Shown: piece by piece, positions 21,791 to 31,773 of the stretch
How positions within the stretch are numbered: position 1 is the first letter of the stretch
Layout: the number at the start of each line of letters is the position of its first letter
NCBI RefSeq assembly: GCF_047675955.1
Contig: NC_132912.1
Coordinates: 77,524,382 to 77,588,381 of the forward strand
Length of the DNA: 64,000 bases
Direction of reading: 5' to 3'
Source of the DNA: Chlorocebus sabaeus
Lineage: Eukaryota; Chordata; Mammalia; Primates; Cercopithecidae
Position numbers and translations under genes: made by a program
Notes under the pieces: generated by a model
Databases searched by the model: none
What the model was told of the DNA's origin: nothing
The model's input: the letters and a program-made list of their open reading frames with translations, nothing else

Positions 21791-22022
21791 GATATGCCTA
21801 TATAACACCTACATAGACATATTTTAGAAATCACAGTTCACACCAGTACCTCCAAATCTAATACACCCCTATAGGATTCTTTCTTGCTTTCCCCAGTTTC
21901 ATATTTTCATGTCCCTTCTTCCACAATGGGAACCGTGACTCTCGACACCAACACAGTGACTCATTTTCAAAGCACTTGTTTTCCAATCTTCCACATTTGG
22001 CTTCACACAGAGTAGACAGTTT

Positions 22023-22335
22023 AAATTTTATTTTATTTTATTTTATTTACTTACTTATTTATTGAGACAGGATCTCACTCAGACTAGAGTGCAGTGGGGT
22101 GATCATAGCTGACTGTATCCTCCACCCCCTGGGCTCAAGCGACCTCCTGACTCAGCTTCCCAAGTAGATGGGACTACAGGCACTTGCCACCATGCCTGGC
22201 TAATTTTTGAGTTTTTGTAGAGAGGGGGTCTTAATATGTTGCCCAGGCTGGTCTCAAACTCCTTGGCTCAAACAATCCTCCTGCCTCAACTTCCCCAAAT
22301 GCTGGGATTACAGGCATGAGCCACCATGCCAGACG
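22023..22335 (-). mobile_element. AluJ-like
   Basis: Diverged reverse Alu with a (TTTTA)n tail. Confidence 0.9.
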
Positions 22336-22866
22336 GTTTCCTTTTCTGAAGTCTATAGCAGCTGAAAGTTTTATCACACAATTTTAACTATACATTATCT
22401 TAATTTATTTGATATGACCTCATTGACTTTATTTTTGTCTCTCTCTGATGAAATTGTTAGATCTTGAAGGCAGGGATAATATCTCATATTTGCTTTTGTG
22501 TTCAGCCAACATTGGGCGTAGAGTAACTGTTTGATTTACACTTACTGGTTGAGGAGAATACTAGGCTGTTGCAGGCTCATGGAAGAGCTATTTTATGGCC
22601 AGCAGGGCCTTGTTGTACACCTCAAATTATGCCACGTAGGTGGTTGTCCTCCTTCCTACACAGGCTGGCACTGGGCTGACTTACCCAGCCTGCAAAAAAC
22701 TTCATCCAAAATGCAGCACCTGCCAATGATTTCTCTTTCACTCACTGTCTGGCTGGTTGTAGACCAAAACCCCAAAACCACAGTTTGTTTTATTTAATTG
22801 TATCACTAGTGTTCACTATTTCTTCTTTCCACATTTCCTCCCTTCATTAAAAATAACCCAGATCTT
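22336..22866. other. No gene seen; possible MIR/L2 trace
   Basis: 'ttagatcttgaaggcagggat' at about 22455-22480 resembles the L2/MIR 3' end; the rest is unassigned. Confidence 0.4.
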
Positions 22867-23149
22867 GGCTGGGCACGGTGGCTCACGCCTGTAATCCCAG
22901 CACTTTGGGAGGCCAAGGCGGGTGGATCACGAGGTCAGGAGATCGAGACCATCCTGGCTAACACGGTGAAACCCTGTCTCTACTAAAAATACAAAAAATT
23001 AGCCAGCTGTGGTGGCGGGCACCTGTAATCCCAGCTACTCGGGAGGCTGAGGCAGGAGAATCTTTTGAACTTGGGGGGCGGAGTTTGCAGTGAGCTGAGA
23101 TCACACCATTGCACTCCAGAGCCTGGGTGAAAGAGCAAGATTCTGTCTT
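22867..23149 (+). mobile_element. Alu (Y/S-like) without a poly(A) tail
   Basis: Full-length from 'ggctgggcacggtggctcacgcc' to 'agcaagattctgtctt'. Where the A tail should follow, a 36-bp palindromic repeat begins. Confidence 0.9.
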
Positions 23150-23220
23150 GATTCTGAGAAATATAGCAAAGCTATATTTTCTCAAGATTCTGAGAAATAT
23201 AGCAAAGCTATATTTTCTCA
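23150..23220 (+). repeat. Two tandem 36-bp palindromic units replacing an Alu tail
   Basis: A 35-base block occurs at 23150-23184 and again at 23186-23220 with no difference seen. Each holds an inverted repeat centred on AATATAGC-AAA-GCTATATT, extended outward by GAGA/TCTC. Confidence 0.92.
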
Positions 23221-25199
23221 TAGATCATAACTTTTGGTTAATATAGATGTCATTGACTGACTCTGACATCAACTATTTGAAAGACAACATTTTAAGTGGC
23301 ATGGGTTGATACACCACTTATCAAATCAAATATTACTTCTATGGAAGTAATATTTGTGCTATATTTTAAAGATAACTTGGAAAGCAATATCTATATGAAA
23401 ATCTTATTGTATCTGCTTTTCAAAGTTTCCTATTTTGTCCAAATGAGAAAATTTTGGTTCTGTGTTAGATAACAGTGCAAAACTTAGGGGAACCCATGTC
23501 CTGCTCAAATGAGGTACTGCTTGATTAGGTTTTCTTATACTACACATCGATCCAATAGTTGCAGTTTGACTTTTCATCTCATTTTACTGAAATCAAAATG
23601 AGGCCAGTGTAAGTGATGAAATGCCAGGACATCAGAGGGAAAGTTACAGTTTTTCTAGGGTTATTTTTGAAAACACTCTGAAATAGTGCCTGCTGTCTTA
23701 GAAGTTTGTTTCATTCTTAAAAAGAGCTTGGCTGTGAATGGACCCAATAGTGGAAGAGGTGCCTGCAATACCAACGTTTCCAGCGTGGAATTTGTGAGTG
23801 GGTGGGAAATGCTTAATTGCTATTTACCTGCTGAACGCTGCCTTTGACACACATGATGAGCCAGCGTTGTTTGACTGTCACCTCCTTAGGAGGCAGGAAT
23901 CTTCAGCCCACACTCTGCTCAACACTGACTTCTCTTCTGTGCGTGCTTTGTGTCTGTAGTTTTTGCCCTGTGTGTGCATTTTGAGGGAAGCACCAATCCA
24001 AGCAAGCTCCTCCGTTTTGTCATTGTAGGGGGAACCACAGAGCTTCCCACGCAACCACAGCCTCAAAGGGAGTCTTGGATGCTGATTCTTTTGAAGATGC
24101 ATTTTTTAAACAAAAGGGATTCCCCTATATGCTGGTGTGCCTAACAATTCTTTCTTTTCCACCACTTCATACAGAATTTCAGACAAAAGTCCATTTGTAC
24201 CTATCAGGCCATATGTTGCTAAATAAATAAGTAAATTCTTGGAAGTCTAGGATCCGGTTTCTACTCATTTCAGAGTTCAGGTGTAAGGATGTAATTGCAG
24301 ATTCATAAGCAGACTAAATATATTTCAGAAATAAAGCAGACCCACACCTGATATGCTACCTCTGGTTATTTCATGGATTATTATTAGTTCCTTCAGATAT
24401 GCCACAGGTCAAAGTCTATTCTCTGAAACATAATAGAACTGCATACATAGAGCAGAAAACATCAGGTAGGATGCCCAGACACCTGCTTCACACACACTGA
24501 ATATCTTGTGTAACTCTCAGCAGATCCACACCAACAGAGAATGGTACTGCTGATGTCTTCCAACTAAGAAGGGACCTGAAGTACCAGATCAGTGTCAAAA
24601 TAAACTCATTTTCTGAGGGTCTCTTGGAGTGGAAGAACCCATGTCTAGTCTAGACCTCTGGTCCCACATCAATCCACCAATCCTCCCGTCACCCCAAGTT
24701 CAGGTAGGAACTAAATTGGTTGTGGCAGGAGGTGTGATGCAAATGGAAGCCACTGCTCTGGGGCGTTCCTGGCGTGTCTGCCCACGCTCTCAGCTGGCTG
24801 CCTCTCCTGTCGGAAGCTCTGCTGCACAGGCTGAGACAGCAACAGGACGACCAGCCTGTGTCCCCACAGCAGCTCCCACCAACCAGACGAGGTGCTCTGT
24901 GAGAGTCCCTGAGGGCCTGGGCAGAAATTCATGCTGCCCCAGCAGGCTCAAAGCTGGCTCAGAAGTCACACCAGTTCCATGGGGTTTTCCATCAGTTTTC
25001 TCTCCCACTCTTTGTCTTACGCCTGTTTTCCCACTTTGGGCCACATATTCTCCACCTCGATACCCAACTCACCTACAAATTCAAAATGTCTTCACTTAGA
25101 TAGCTCCTTTCACAGTCGCTCCAGGCTCCCAAGTGGAGTAACAGATTAGCAGTCTACCCTTTTGCAATTTGGGAAAATTCCTTTGGAAAAGCTTCTCTA
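23221..25199. other. Unassigned unique DNA, 2 kb, with a perfect hairpin
   Basis: No repeat family recognised. CAAATATTACTTC (23327-23339), loop TATG, GAAGTAATATTTG (23344-23356) is a perfect 13-bp inverted repeat. A plus-strand frame of 156 codons at 24629-25099 has no recognised domain. Confidence 0.45.
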
Positions 25200-25508
25200 G
25201 GCTGGGTGGAGTGGCTCACACCTATAATTCCAGGACTTTGGAAGGCCAAGGCAGGAGGATGGCTTGAGGCCAGGAGTTTGAGACTAGCCTGGGCAACATA
25301 GTGAGACTCTGACTCTGCCAAAAAAAAAAAAAAAAATTTAGCTGGATGTAGTGACTTGTACCTGTAGTCCCAGCTACTCAGAAGGCTGAGGTGGGAGGGT
25401 TGCTTGAGCCCAGGAGTTCAAGGCTGAGGTGAGCTATGATAGTGCCACTGCACTCCAGGCTGGGCCGCAGAGTGGGAGCCTGTCTAAACAAACAAACAAA
25501 CAAATAAA
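25200..25508 (+). mobile_element. AluJ-like
   Basis: Diverged Alu with a long middle A run and a (CAAA)n tail. Confidence 0.9.
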
Positions 25509-26217
25509 ACATCTGTAGTTTTTGCAGCTTCCCTTGCTTCTCCCCCCACCCCCTGCTCCCCACCGCCCCAAAGTCCCCTTCTTATTCCAAAGGGACTCCT
25601 CTGGCCTACAGATGACTTTTAGGAATGATGGCAGAAATTCAGTGGGCCAAACCAGCTAGGTTGGGGAGAACAGCTTCCTCTCCTCCCCTTCATCCCACCC
25701 TGGGGGCCCAGGTGATTGGCTCTGGACCAGGCTGGTGTCCGATGGGAGGAAATCAATGTCCTATTCCCATGACCCTGTTTCTCCTTTTCCATTTTGGGCC
25801 TGAATTCTGTTTGATTTAGGTCCATGGAAGAGAGTAGTTATGGATTGTTATTGGAAGAGCAGAGGAAGGGAGACAGAGCCAAGACTCAGCCAGTGTCACG
25901 TGACAAATTACTGAGGGCTGAGGGAGGAGGCAATATGCCCATGGTGGTGAGGAAATTGCAACTTGTTCTACAGAAGATAAGAACCCAGAATGTGTTGTGA
26001 ACTCCCCTGGGTCAAACTAAAGGCAGAAGGAAGGGGAGAATCATGAAAAAGCAAGATGGCACCTTTATCTAAATATAGTAAAGCACAGAGGCAGTGATGC
26101 TAATGTTAAAGCAGCCTTTGGAGTTCTGACTAGGGCAAGCCAGTCATGTATTTCAGTTTTTGCTAAATGCCTAAACACATGGGAGGCAGGATCAATCACC
26201 TATCTATGCATTTTTTT
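25509..26217. other. No gene seen
   Basis: Unassigned, slightly more GC-rich than the surroundings. Confidence 0.5.
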
Positions 26218-26525
26218 CTTTCTCTTTTCTTTTTTTTTTTTTGTGACAAAGTCTCACTCTGTCACCCAGGCTGGAGTGCAGTGGCATGATCTTGGCTCGC
26301 TGCAACCTCCACATCCCAGGTTCAAGCGATTGTCCTGCCTCAGCCTCCCAAGTATCTGGGATTATAGGCACACACCACCACGCCTGGCTAATTCTTTTTG
26401 TAGTTTTGGTACAGACAGGGTTTCGCCACGTTGGCCAGGCTGGTTTCAAACTCCTGACCTCGTGATTCACCAGCCTCGGCCTTCTGAAGTGCTGGGATTA
26501 CAGGCGTGAGCCACTGTGCCCAGCC
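26218..26525 (-). mobile_element. Alu (S-like)
   Basis: Reverse Alu; flanks CTATCTATGCATTTTT and CTATCTCTGCATTTTT form a 16-bp duplication with one mismatch. Confidence 0.93.
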
Positions 26526-27577
26526 TATCTCTGCATTTTTATACCACCTTTTGCCAGAGAACCTAGGTGCTCAGACTGCGCCCAGTTGGATGACTTGCCC
26601 CCATCCTGAGAACCTGGCAGGGACCCAGGCTAAACATTACAGCAATGTTTGAGCAAGAGAGACTCAGCCTTAGCCCAGGGTTCCACCCTGCACCTCCTCC
26701 CGCTGCCAGCAGAAAGCAGCAGGGTCCCTTATGGGATCAGCTGAACAATCAGCTCCACTCCTCATAATGAGATCTTGAGCTCTACTAAGAAAATGTGGAT
26801 ATCGAATTTAGCTCTTAGACGCTTTCATATCTCTGTCTGGTGACTGTGGGTTTTCATGGACAGCTGTTTGGTGCTAGGAGGAAAACCTTGGGCAGGAAGG
26901 ATTTGCCTACCTGCCTCCATGGTGGGAGGAAACACAGACAAGAGGGTGTTCCTTTTATCATACTCTCCAAAGGCTAGAGGGAAGGAGGGAGATCTGATCA
27001 CCTGGCATGACCAGCACTGACTCTGCTTTGAGGGTTCTCACCCTGGCTCAGGGCCAGATTTGGCAGCCTTTTCTTGGCTCCAGGATTTTTGCCATACCAG
27101 TGCATAGGCTGCCCTGCTGTTTTTACTTTCTAAAAACGTACATCTACTTTAAAAATACAGATATCTCCTTTAGTATTGTTGTAAGCGGCAATAAGCATGG
27201 AATCACAGGCATATGTTATCACAGGCACTTACGCATATTTTTAATACACTTTCAAATAAATATGTAACTACCAAAAAATCATTTGTGAAGTATCTAAAAT
27301 TCATTTGAGTACCCCGTTTTAGGAAAACTGCAGTAAGGTTGGCCTTTGGAGGGCATGACATGCTTGGTCAAGAACACTATCCCGTGTCAATGTGAGGAGG
27401 GTAAAACCAGTTGATTTAGGTTGTTCTAACATGAGACTCAAGATCTCATTCATCTTATGAAAAAGAAGAAAAAGAAGGAGAAGGAGGAGGTGGGGAGAAG
27501 TTGGTAATTAGGATGCTAGATGGTTGTAAAACATGAATATGGACTTGAGTGATGAGGCTCAGGTAAAAAGCATTTTT
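26526..27577. other. No gene seen; contains a GA-rich tract
   Basis: Unassigned DNA with a purine (GA/GAA) tract at about 27459-27500. Confidence 0.5.
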
Positions 27578-27875
27578 TTTTTGGGGGGGGGTGGGGATAG
27601 AGTCTCATTCTGACGCCCAGACTGGAATGCAATGGCACAATCTTGGCTTACTGCAACTCTGCCTCCTGGGTTCAAGAGATTCTCCCACCTCAGTCTCCCA
27701 AGTAGCTGGGATTACAGGCGTTTGCCACCACGCCCAGCTAATGTTTTGAATTTTTAGTAGAAACGGGGTTTCACCATATTGGCGAGGCTTGTCTCAAACT
27801 CTTGACCTCAAGTGATTCGCCCGCCTCAGCCTTCCAAAGTTCTGGGATTACAGGTGTGAGCCATCGTGCCCAGCT
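27578..27875 (-). mobile_element. Alu (S-like) with exact 16-bp target duplication
   Basis: GGTAAAAAGCATTTTT flanks both ends. The T tail is followed by a run of nine or more G residues. Confidence 0.94.
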
Positions 27876-28264
27876 GGTAAAAAGCATTTTTGATTATTAC
27901 TTGGACAAATACTTCAGCTCACGGCACCAATCCTAACCAACCATTTTCTGAGTCTATAGCAGTATATTAGGCAGACCAGCATAAGCAATCCTGAACTAAC
28001 ATGAATGCTTGAAGCCCCCGTGGCTAACCATGCAATAGTTTTCCTCTCACTCACACAAAGCCTGCTGTAGGTTGAGTGGGTTCTCTGAGGTATCTTCCCT
28101 TCCCAAGGTGACTCAGAGATCCAATCTCACCACCTCAGCACATGGCTGCCAGAGTTGCCCAGCCAAGGAAGAGCACCTGGAGAGTCGCACAGAGGCTTCT
28201 TGCTGCCCGAGACCCAGAGGACCTACGTGGGTTCCATGTCCCTGCCTGGCAGCAAGAGTTGCTG

Positions 28265-28312
28265 GGTTATGTTTTCCTAAAACATAACCTAAACTCAGGG
28301 AGTTTAGGAAAA
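28265..28312. repeat. Two adjacent perfect hairpins with a competing third pairing
   Basis: GGTTATGTTTT-CCT-AAAACATAACC (28265-28289) is directly followed, sharing two bases, by CCTAAACTC-AGG-GAGTTTAGG (28288-28308). TTTTCCTAAA (28272-28281) also pairs with TTTAGGAAAA (28303-28312), which excludes the other two. Confidence 0.9.
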
Positions 28313-28532
28313 TGAGGGGAAAGGGGTATGGATGAGCGCTGGAAGTCTCAGTAAGAAAAACACAACTTCTGGAAGTTGACAGTTTGTATTTTCACTCACC
28401 AGTTATGTTTTTTCATATATGACACTGGCATACAGATGTCCACTTTGTGACTTTGTTGTGAGATTAGATAAGATAACGCACATAAATGCCTCATGCTTTA
28501 CTGCCTCTATCTAATTAACCTGGACAAAAAGA

Positions 28533-28633
28533 GTGTGGTGTGATGGAGATCTGAAGATTGCTTCAGGGTGCTGTGTGTTCAACTAGGACTTCATTTCAAG
28601 CCCCAGGGTGAACCTACTGCTGTTTGACCTGCC
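28533..28633 (+). repeat. Diverged 101-bp repeat, copy 1
   Basis: Aligns without gaps to 31673-31773 at about 80% identity, sharing 'gtgtggtgtgat', 'cagggtgctg' and 'gacttcatt'. I do not recognise the family. Confidence 0.75.
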
Positions 28634-28753
28634 TTCTACAGAAGTGGTGTATCTGTATCTGTCACCAGAAAATGATAGTTCCTGTTTTTTTCCCTCTTGG
28701 CAAGACTGAAGGAGTCAGTATTAGGTTCTAAGTTCTATTTAAAATATAACAAC

Positions 28754-29017
28754 ACCTGTAATCCCAGCGCTTTGGGAAGCCGAGACGGGTGGATCACGAG
28801 GTCAGGAGATCGAGACCATCCTGGCTAACATGGTGAAACCCCGTCTCTACTAAAAAATACAAAAAACTAGCCGGGCGAGGTGGCGGGTGCCTGTAGTCCC
28901 AGCTACTCGGGAGGCTGAGGCAGGAGAGTGGCGTGAACCTGGGAGATGGAGCTTGCAGTGAGCTGAGATCCGGCCACTGCACTCCAGCCTGGGCGACAGA
29001 GTGAGACTCCGTCTCAA

Positions 29018-29036
<19 letters not shown>
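28754..29036 (+). mobile_element. AluY of Old World monkey type, 5'-truncated
   Basis: Begins about 20 bases into the Alu. Carries 'aactagccgggcgaggtgg' and 'gagatccggccactgc', which I associate with cercopithecoid AluY. Confidence 0.85.
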
Positions 29037-29073
<37 letters not shown>

Positions 29074-29078
29074 AAAAA
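29036..29078 (+). repeat. (TA)n microsatellite at an Alu tail
   Basis: Two (TA)n blocks split by 'aa', grown from the A tail of the preceding AluY. Confidence 0.95.
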
Positions 29079-29089
29079 AACAACAACTT

Positions 29090-29387
29090 GGCCGGGCATG
29101 GTGGTTCATGCCTGTAATCCCACACTTTGGGAGGCTGAGTCAGGCAGATTACCTGAGGTCAGGAGTTCAAGACCAGCCTGGCCAACATAGTGAAACCCCG
29201 TCTCTACAAAAAATACAAAAATTAGCTGGACATGGTGGCGTGCACTTGTAGTCCCAGCTACTCAGGAGGCTGAGGCAAGAGAACTGCTTGAACCTGGGAG
29301 GCAGAGGCTGCAGTGAGCCGAGATAGTGCCACTGCACTCCGATCTGGGTAACAGAGTGAGACTCTGTCTCAAAAAAAAAAAAAAAAA
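29090..29387 (+). mobile_element. Alu (S-like)
   Basis: Full-length with a 17-base A tail. Confidence 0.93.
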
Positions 29388-29397
29388 CAAAACTGTA

Positions 29398-29427
29398 TAT
29401 ATGTATGTGTGTGTGTGTGTGTGTGTA
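29398..29427 (+). repeat. (TG)n microsatellite
   Basis: About 11 TG units after 'atatatgta'. Confidence 0.92.
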
Positions 29428-29429
29428 CG

Positions 29430-30035
29430 TAAATAACTTAAAATAAATTTTGACTAAAAAACACATAACATGACTGGGCATAATGGTTCATGCCTGTAAT
29501 CCCAGCACTTTAGGAGGCCAAGGTGGGTGGATCACATGAGGTCAGGAGTTTGAGACCAGCCTGGCCAACATGGTGAAACCCCATCTCTACTAAAAACACA
29601 AAAATTAGCCAGGCATGGTGGCACCCGCCTGTAATCCCAGCTACTCAGGAGACTGAGGGAGGAGAATCTCTTGAACCCAAGAGACGGAGTGATCTCAGCA
29701 TTGAGCTGAGATCTTGTCACTGCATTCCAGCCTGGGTGACAGAGCAAGACTCTGTCTCAAAAATAAAAATAAAAACAAAAACAAACAACAAACCACATAA
29801 CATAACATTTACTATCATAATCATTTTTAAACTGTGCAATTCAGCAGTGGGAGGTATATTCACATTGTTGTGCAACAGACCTCCAGAACTTTTTCATCAT
29901 GCAAAACTGAAACTGTATACCCATTGAACAACACCTCCCCATCTCCTCCTCCTCATCCCCTGGCAACCACCATTCTAGTTTCTTCTGTTTCTAGAAATTT
30001 GAGTATTTTAGATGCCTCATATAAGTGGAATAACA
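29430..30035 (-). mobile_element. L1M fragment, antisense, split by an Alu
   Basis: 'cattgttgtgcaacagacc', 'ctttttcatcatgc', 'cctggcaaccaccattctag' and 'cctcatataagtggaa' follow the antisense L1M 3' UTR as I remember it. Confidence 0.7.
29472..29793 (+). mobile_element. Alu (S-like) nested in L1M
   Basis: CACATAACAT flanks both ends; (AAAAT/AAAAC)n tail. Confidence 0.92.
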
Positions 30036-31224
30036 ATAGCTTTTAGTTTAAAACCATGATAGGAAAAACAAACCCCCACAGATAATGAACGGGCCCCTCT
30101 ATCACTGCGAATAACATTTTTGAAACCAAGAAAGGGAATTATGAGATCTGTGACACCAATAGACTTGATGGATCTCACATTTCCTCTGGTGGCCATAAAG
30201 CAATTAAAAAACACAACTGTGGAAGTTGAGATACTTATATTTCCTCATAAAATTCACTTCTTGTGCTTAATCTGTTACTCTCAGTAGTGGAGTTTCAGAA
30301 TCATCAATATGACAGTACAGCAATATTGCCTCATCAGTCATGATTTACTTAATGTTTTCTGAATTTAGTAATATTTGATTAAAATTTAATGTGAACATAT
30401 CATATCATGCCATATATATTATTGCATCCATTAATCAGGTAACTATAGTAATGAAATGCCGGAAGGTTGGCTGAAAAAGGAGCCAGTCTTGATATATGTT
30501 TGACATAATTCTGTGAGTGATTAACTAAAAAAAAGTCAGTCACACAAAGGTTCATTAATATATATTACTTTTACAATCATCTATGTATCATCAGATATTT
30601 TTAACCTTTGTTAAGCTTGATTTTTAATTTACTGAAAGATGCTAAATATTAATAACCATGAAAAATATATATTATTCAGTTGAATCACAAGTTGACAGAA
30701 TGATTCATAGTTTATTCTAATCTTTTTTGTATAATGATGTGTGTTAAAACATTGTTATTTAATCAGTTTGTCATGTGGGAAATAGCCTATATTTAACATA
30801 TGGCTTTGTAAGATACTAATTTAAATACCACATCATATTTCTACTATTTTCAACTTCCATGTCATTGACCATAGCAGATAATCAGTATGATGGTGCATAA
30901 TTTATGTCTGAGACAGGCTGATTTTTGTATGCAAATATTCTTTTCTTCCTATTAAAACACTGAATTAGTCATACCTTGTTTCTTTTAATACTATCATTTT
31001 AATCAGCTAACTAACGAGCGACCAACTGGTATTAAACACTTATCTTCCCTGTTCATCAAAATAGTTAAGAAGAGGCATATTTGGAGAAATAATTGAACAG
31101 GATAAAAAGTTAAGTCAACTGCAAGGCAGTTTAATTTTGACTTGATGGAGGAATGTTGATTATTTCACTACAATTATCCTCCTAGTTGTTCCCTCTTATA
31201 GCTTCAGTTGAATTGTGCTTCATT
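30036..31224. other. No gene seen
   Basis: AT-rich unassigned DNA without Alu or L1. Confidence 0.5.
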
Positions 31225-31620
31225 TACTCATTCATTCATTAAATTTTTCATTGAACACTTCTCATGACAGGCATTGTGCTAGGTTCTGAGATATGGAAAT
31301 GAAATGACATGGCCCCTGGTTTCTCTTAGCTCACAATCTAGTGATGAGCAGACGCTTACACAAATGCAAGCAGAGATGAGCTCCGACGTGGAGTCTGGGC
31401 AAAGCACAGTGGGGCACAGAGAGGAGTGTCAAAGTCAGCCTGAGGGTGACTGGAAAGACTTCGCAGGGGCTGACACTGACTTGAGTGGAGGCTCGAAGTG
31501 TGAATAACAGTTTCCCAGACAGACAACTATGGAGGTGGGAGTATTGGTGACAGGTGAGGATGGTATTCTAGAAAGAACCAACAGCATATGCAAAGGCTCA
31601 GAGGCTTATAAAGCGAGTCC
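31225..31620 (+). mobile_element. Ancient mammalian interspersed repeat (unnamed)
   Basis: 'ttcattcattaaatttttcattgaacac', 'gacaggcattgtgctagg' and 'aaccaacagcatatgcaaagg' match a common ancient mammalian repeat in order. The family name needs a library search. Confidence 0.5.
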
Positions 31621-31672
31621 CAGAAGAAGAGAAATTCACTCCTATCTCTATCTAGTGGATATATACTAAAAA

Positions 31673-31773
31673 GTGTGGTGTGATAGAGCTGTCAAAATTG
31701 TCTCAGGGTGCTGCATGCTGAACTATGACTTCATTCCAAGCCCAAGGGTGAGGCTGTTGCTGTTTCACTTGCC
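31673..31773 (+). repeat. Diverged 101-bp repeat, copy 2
   Basis: Direct-orientation partner of 28533-28633, about 3.1 kb away. Confidence 0.75.

Larger units (their letters stand above)
19729..21960 (-). mobile_element. L1M 3'-UTR region, antisense, broken by an Alu and microsatellites
   Basis: Starts 'aagctttttatttggaaat', resembling the reverse of an L1M 3' end. Later phrases such as 'gtccaggaataggcattgcatt' and 'ccaagatctgggtgctac' match L1M 3'-UTR consensus as I remember it. Boundaries and subfamily are uncertain. Confidence 0.65.
27892..28753. other. Unassigned DNA with paired hairpins and a diverged repeat copy
   Basis: No gene seen. Contains the adjacent hairpins at 28265-28312 and one copy of a 101-bp repeat at 28533-28633. 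Confidence 0.45.

Noticed and set aside
29036..29078. Possible AT-rich origin or promoter
   Set aside because: A simple (TA)n microsatellite grown from an Alu tail.
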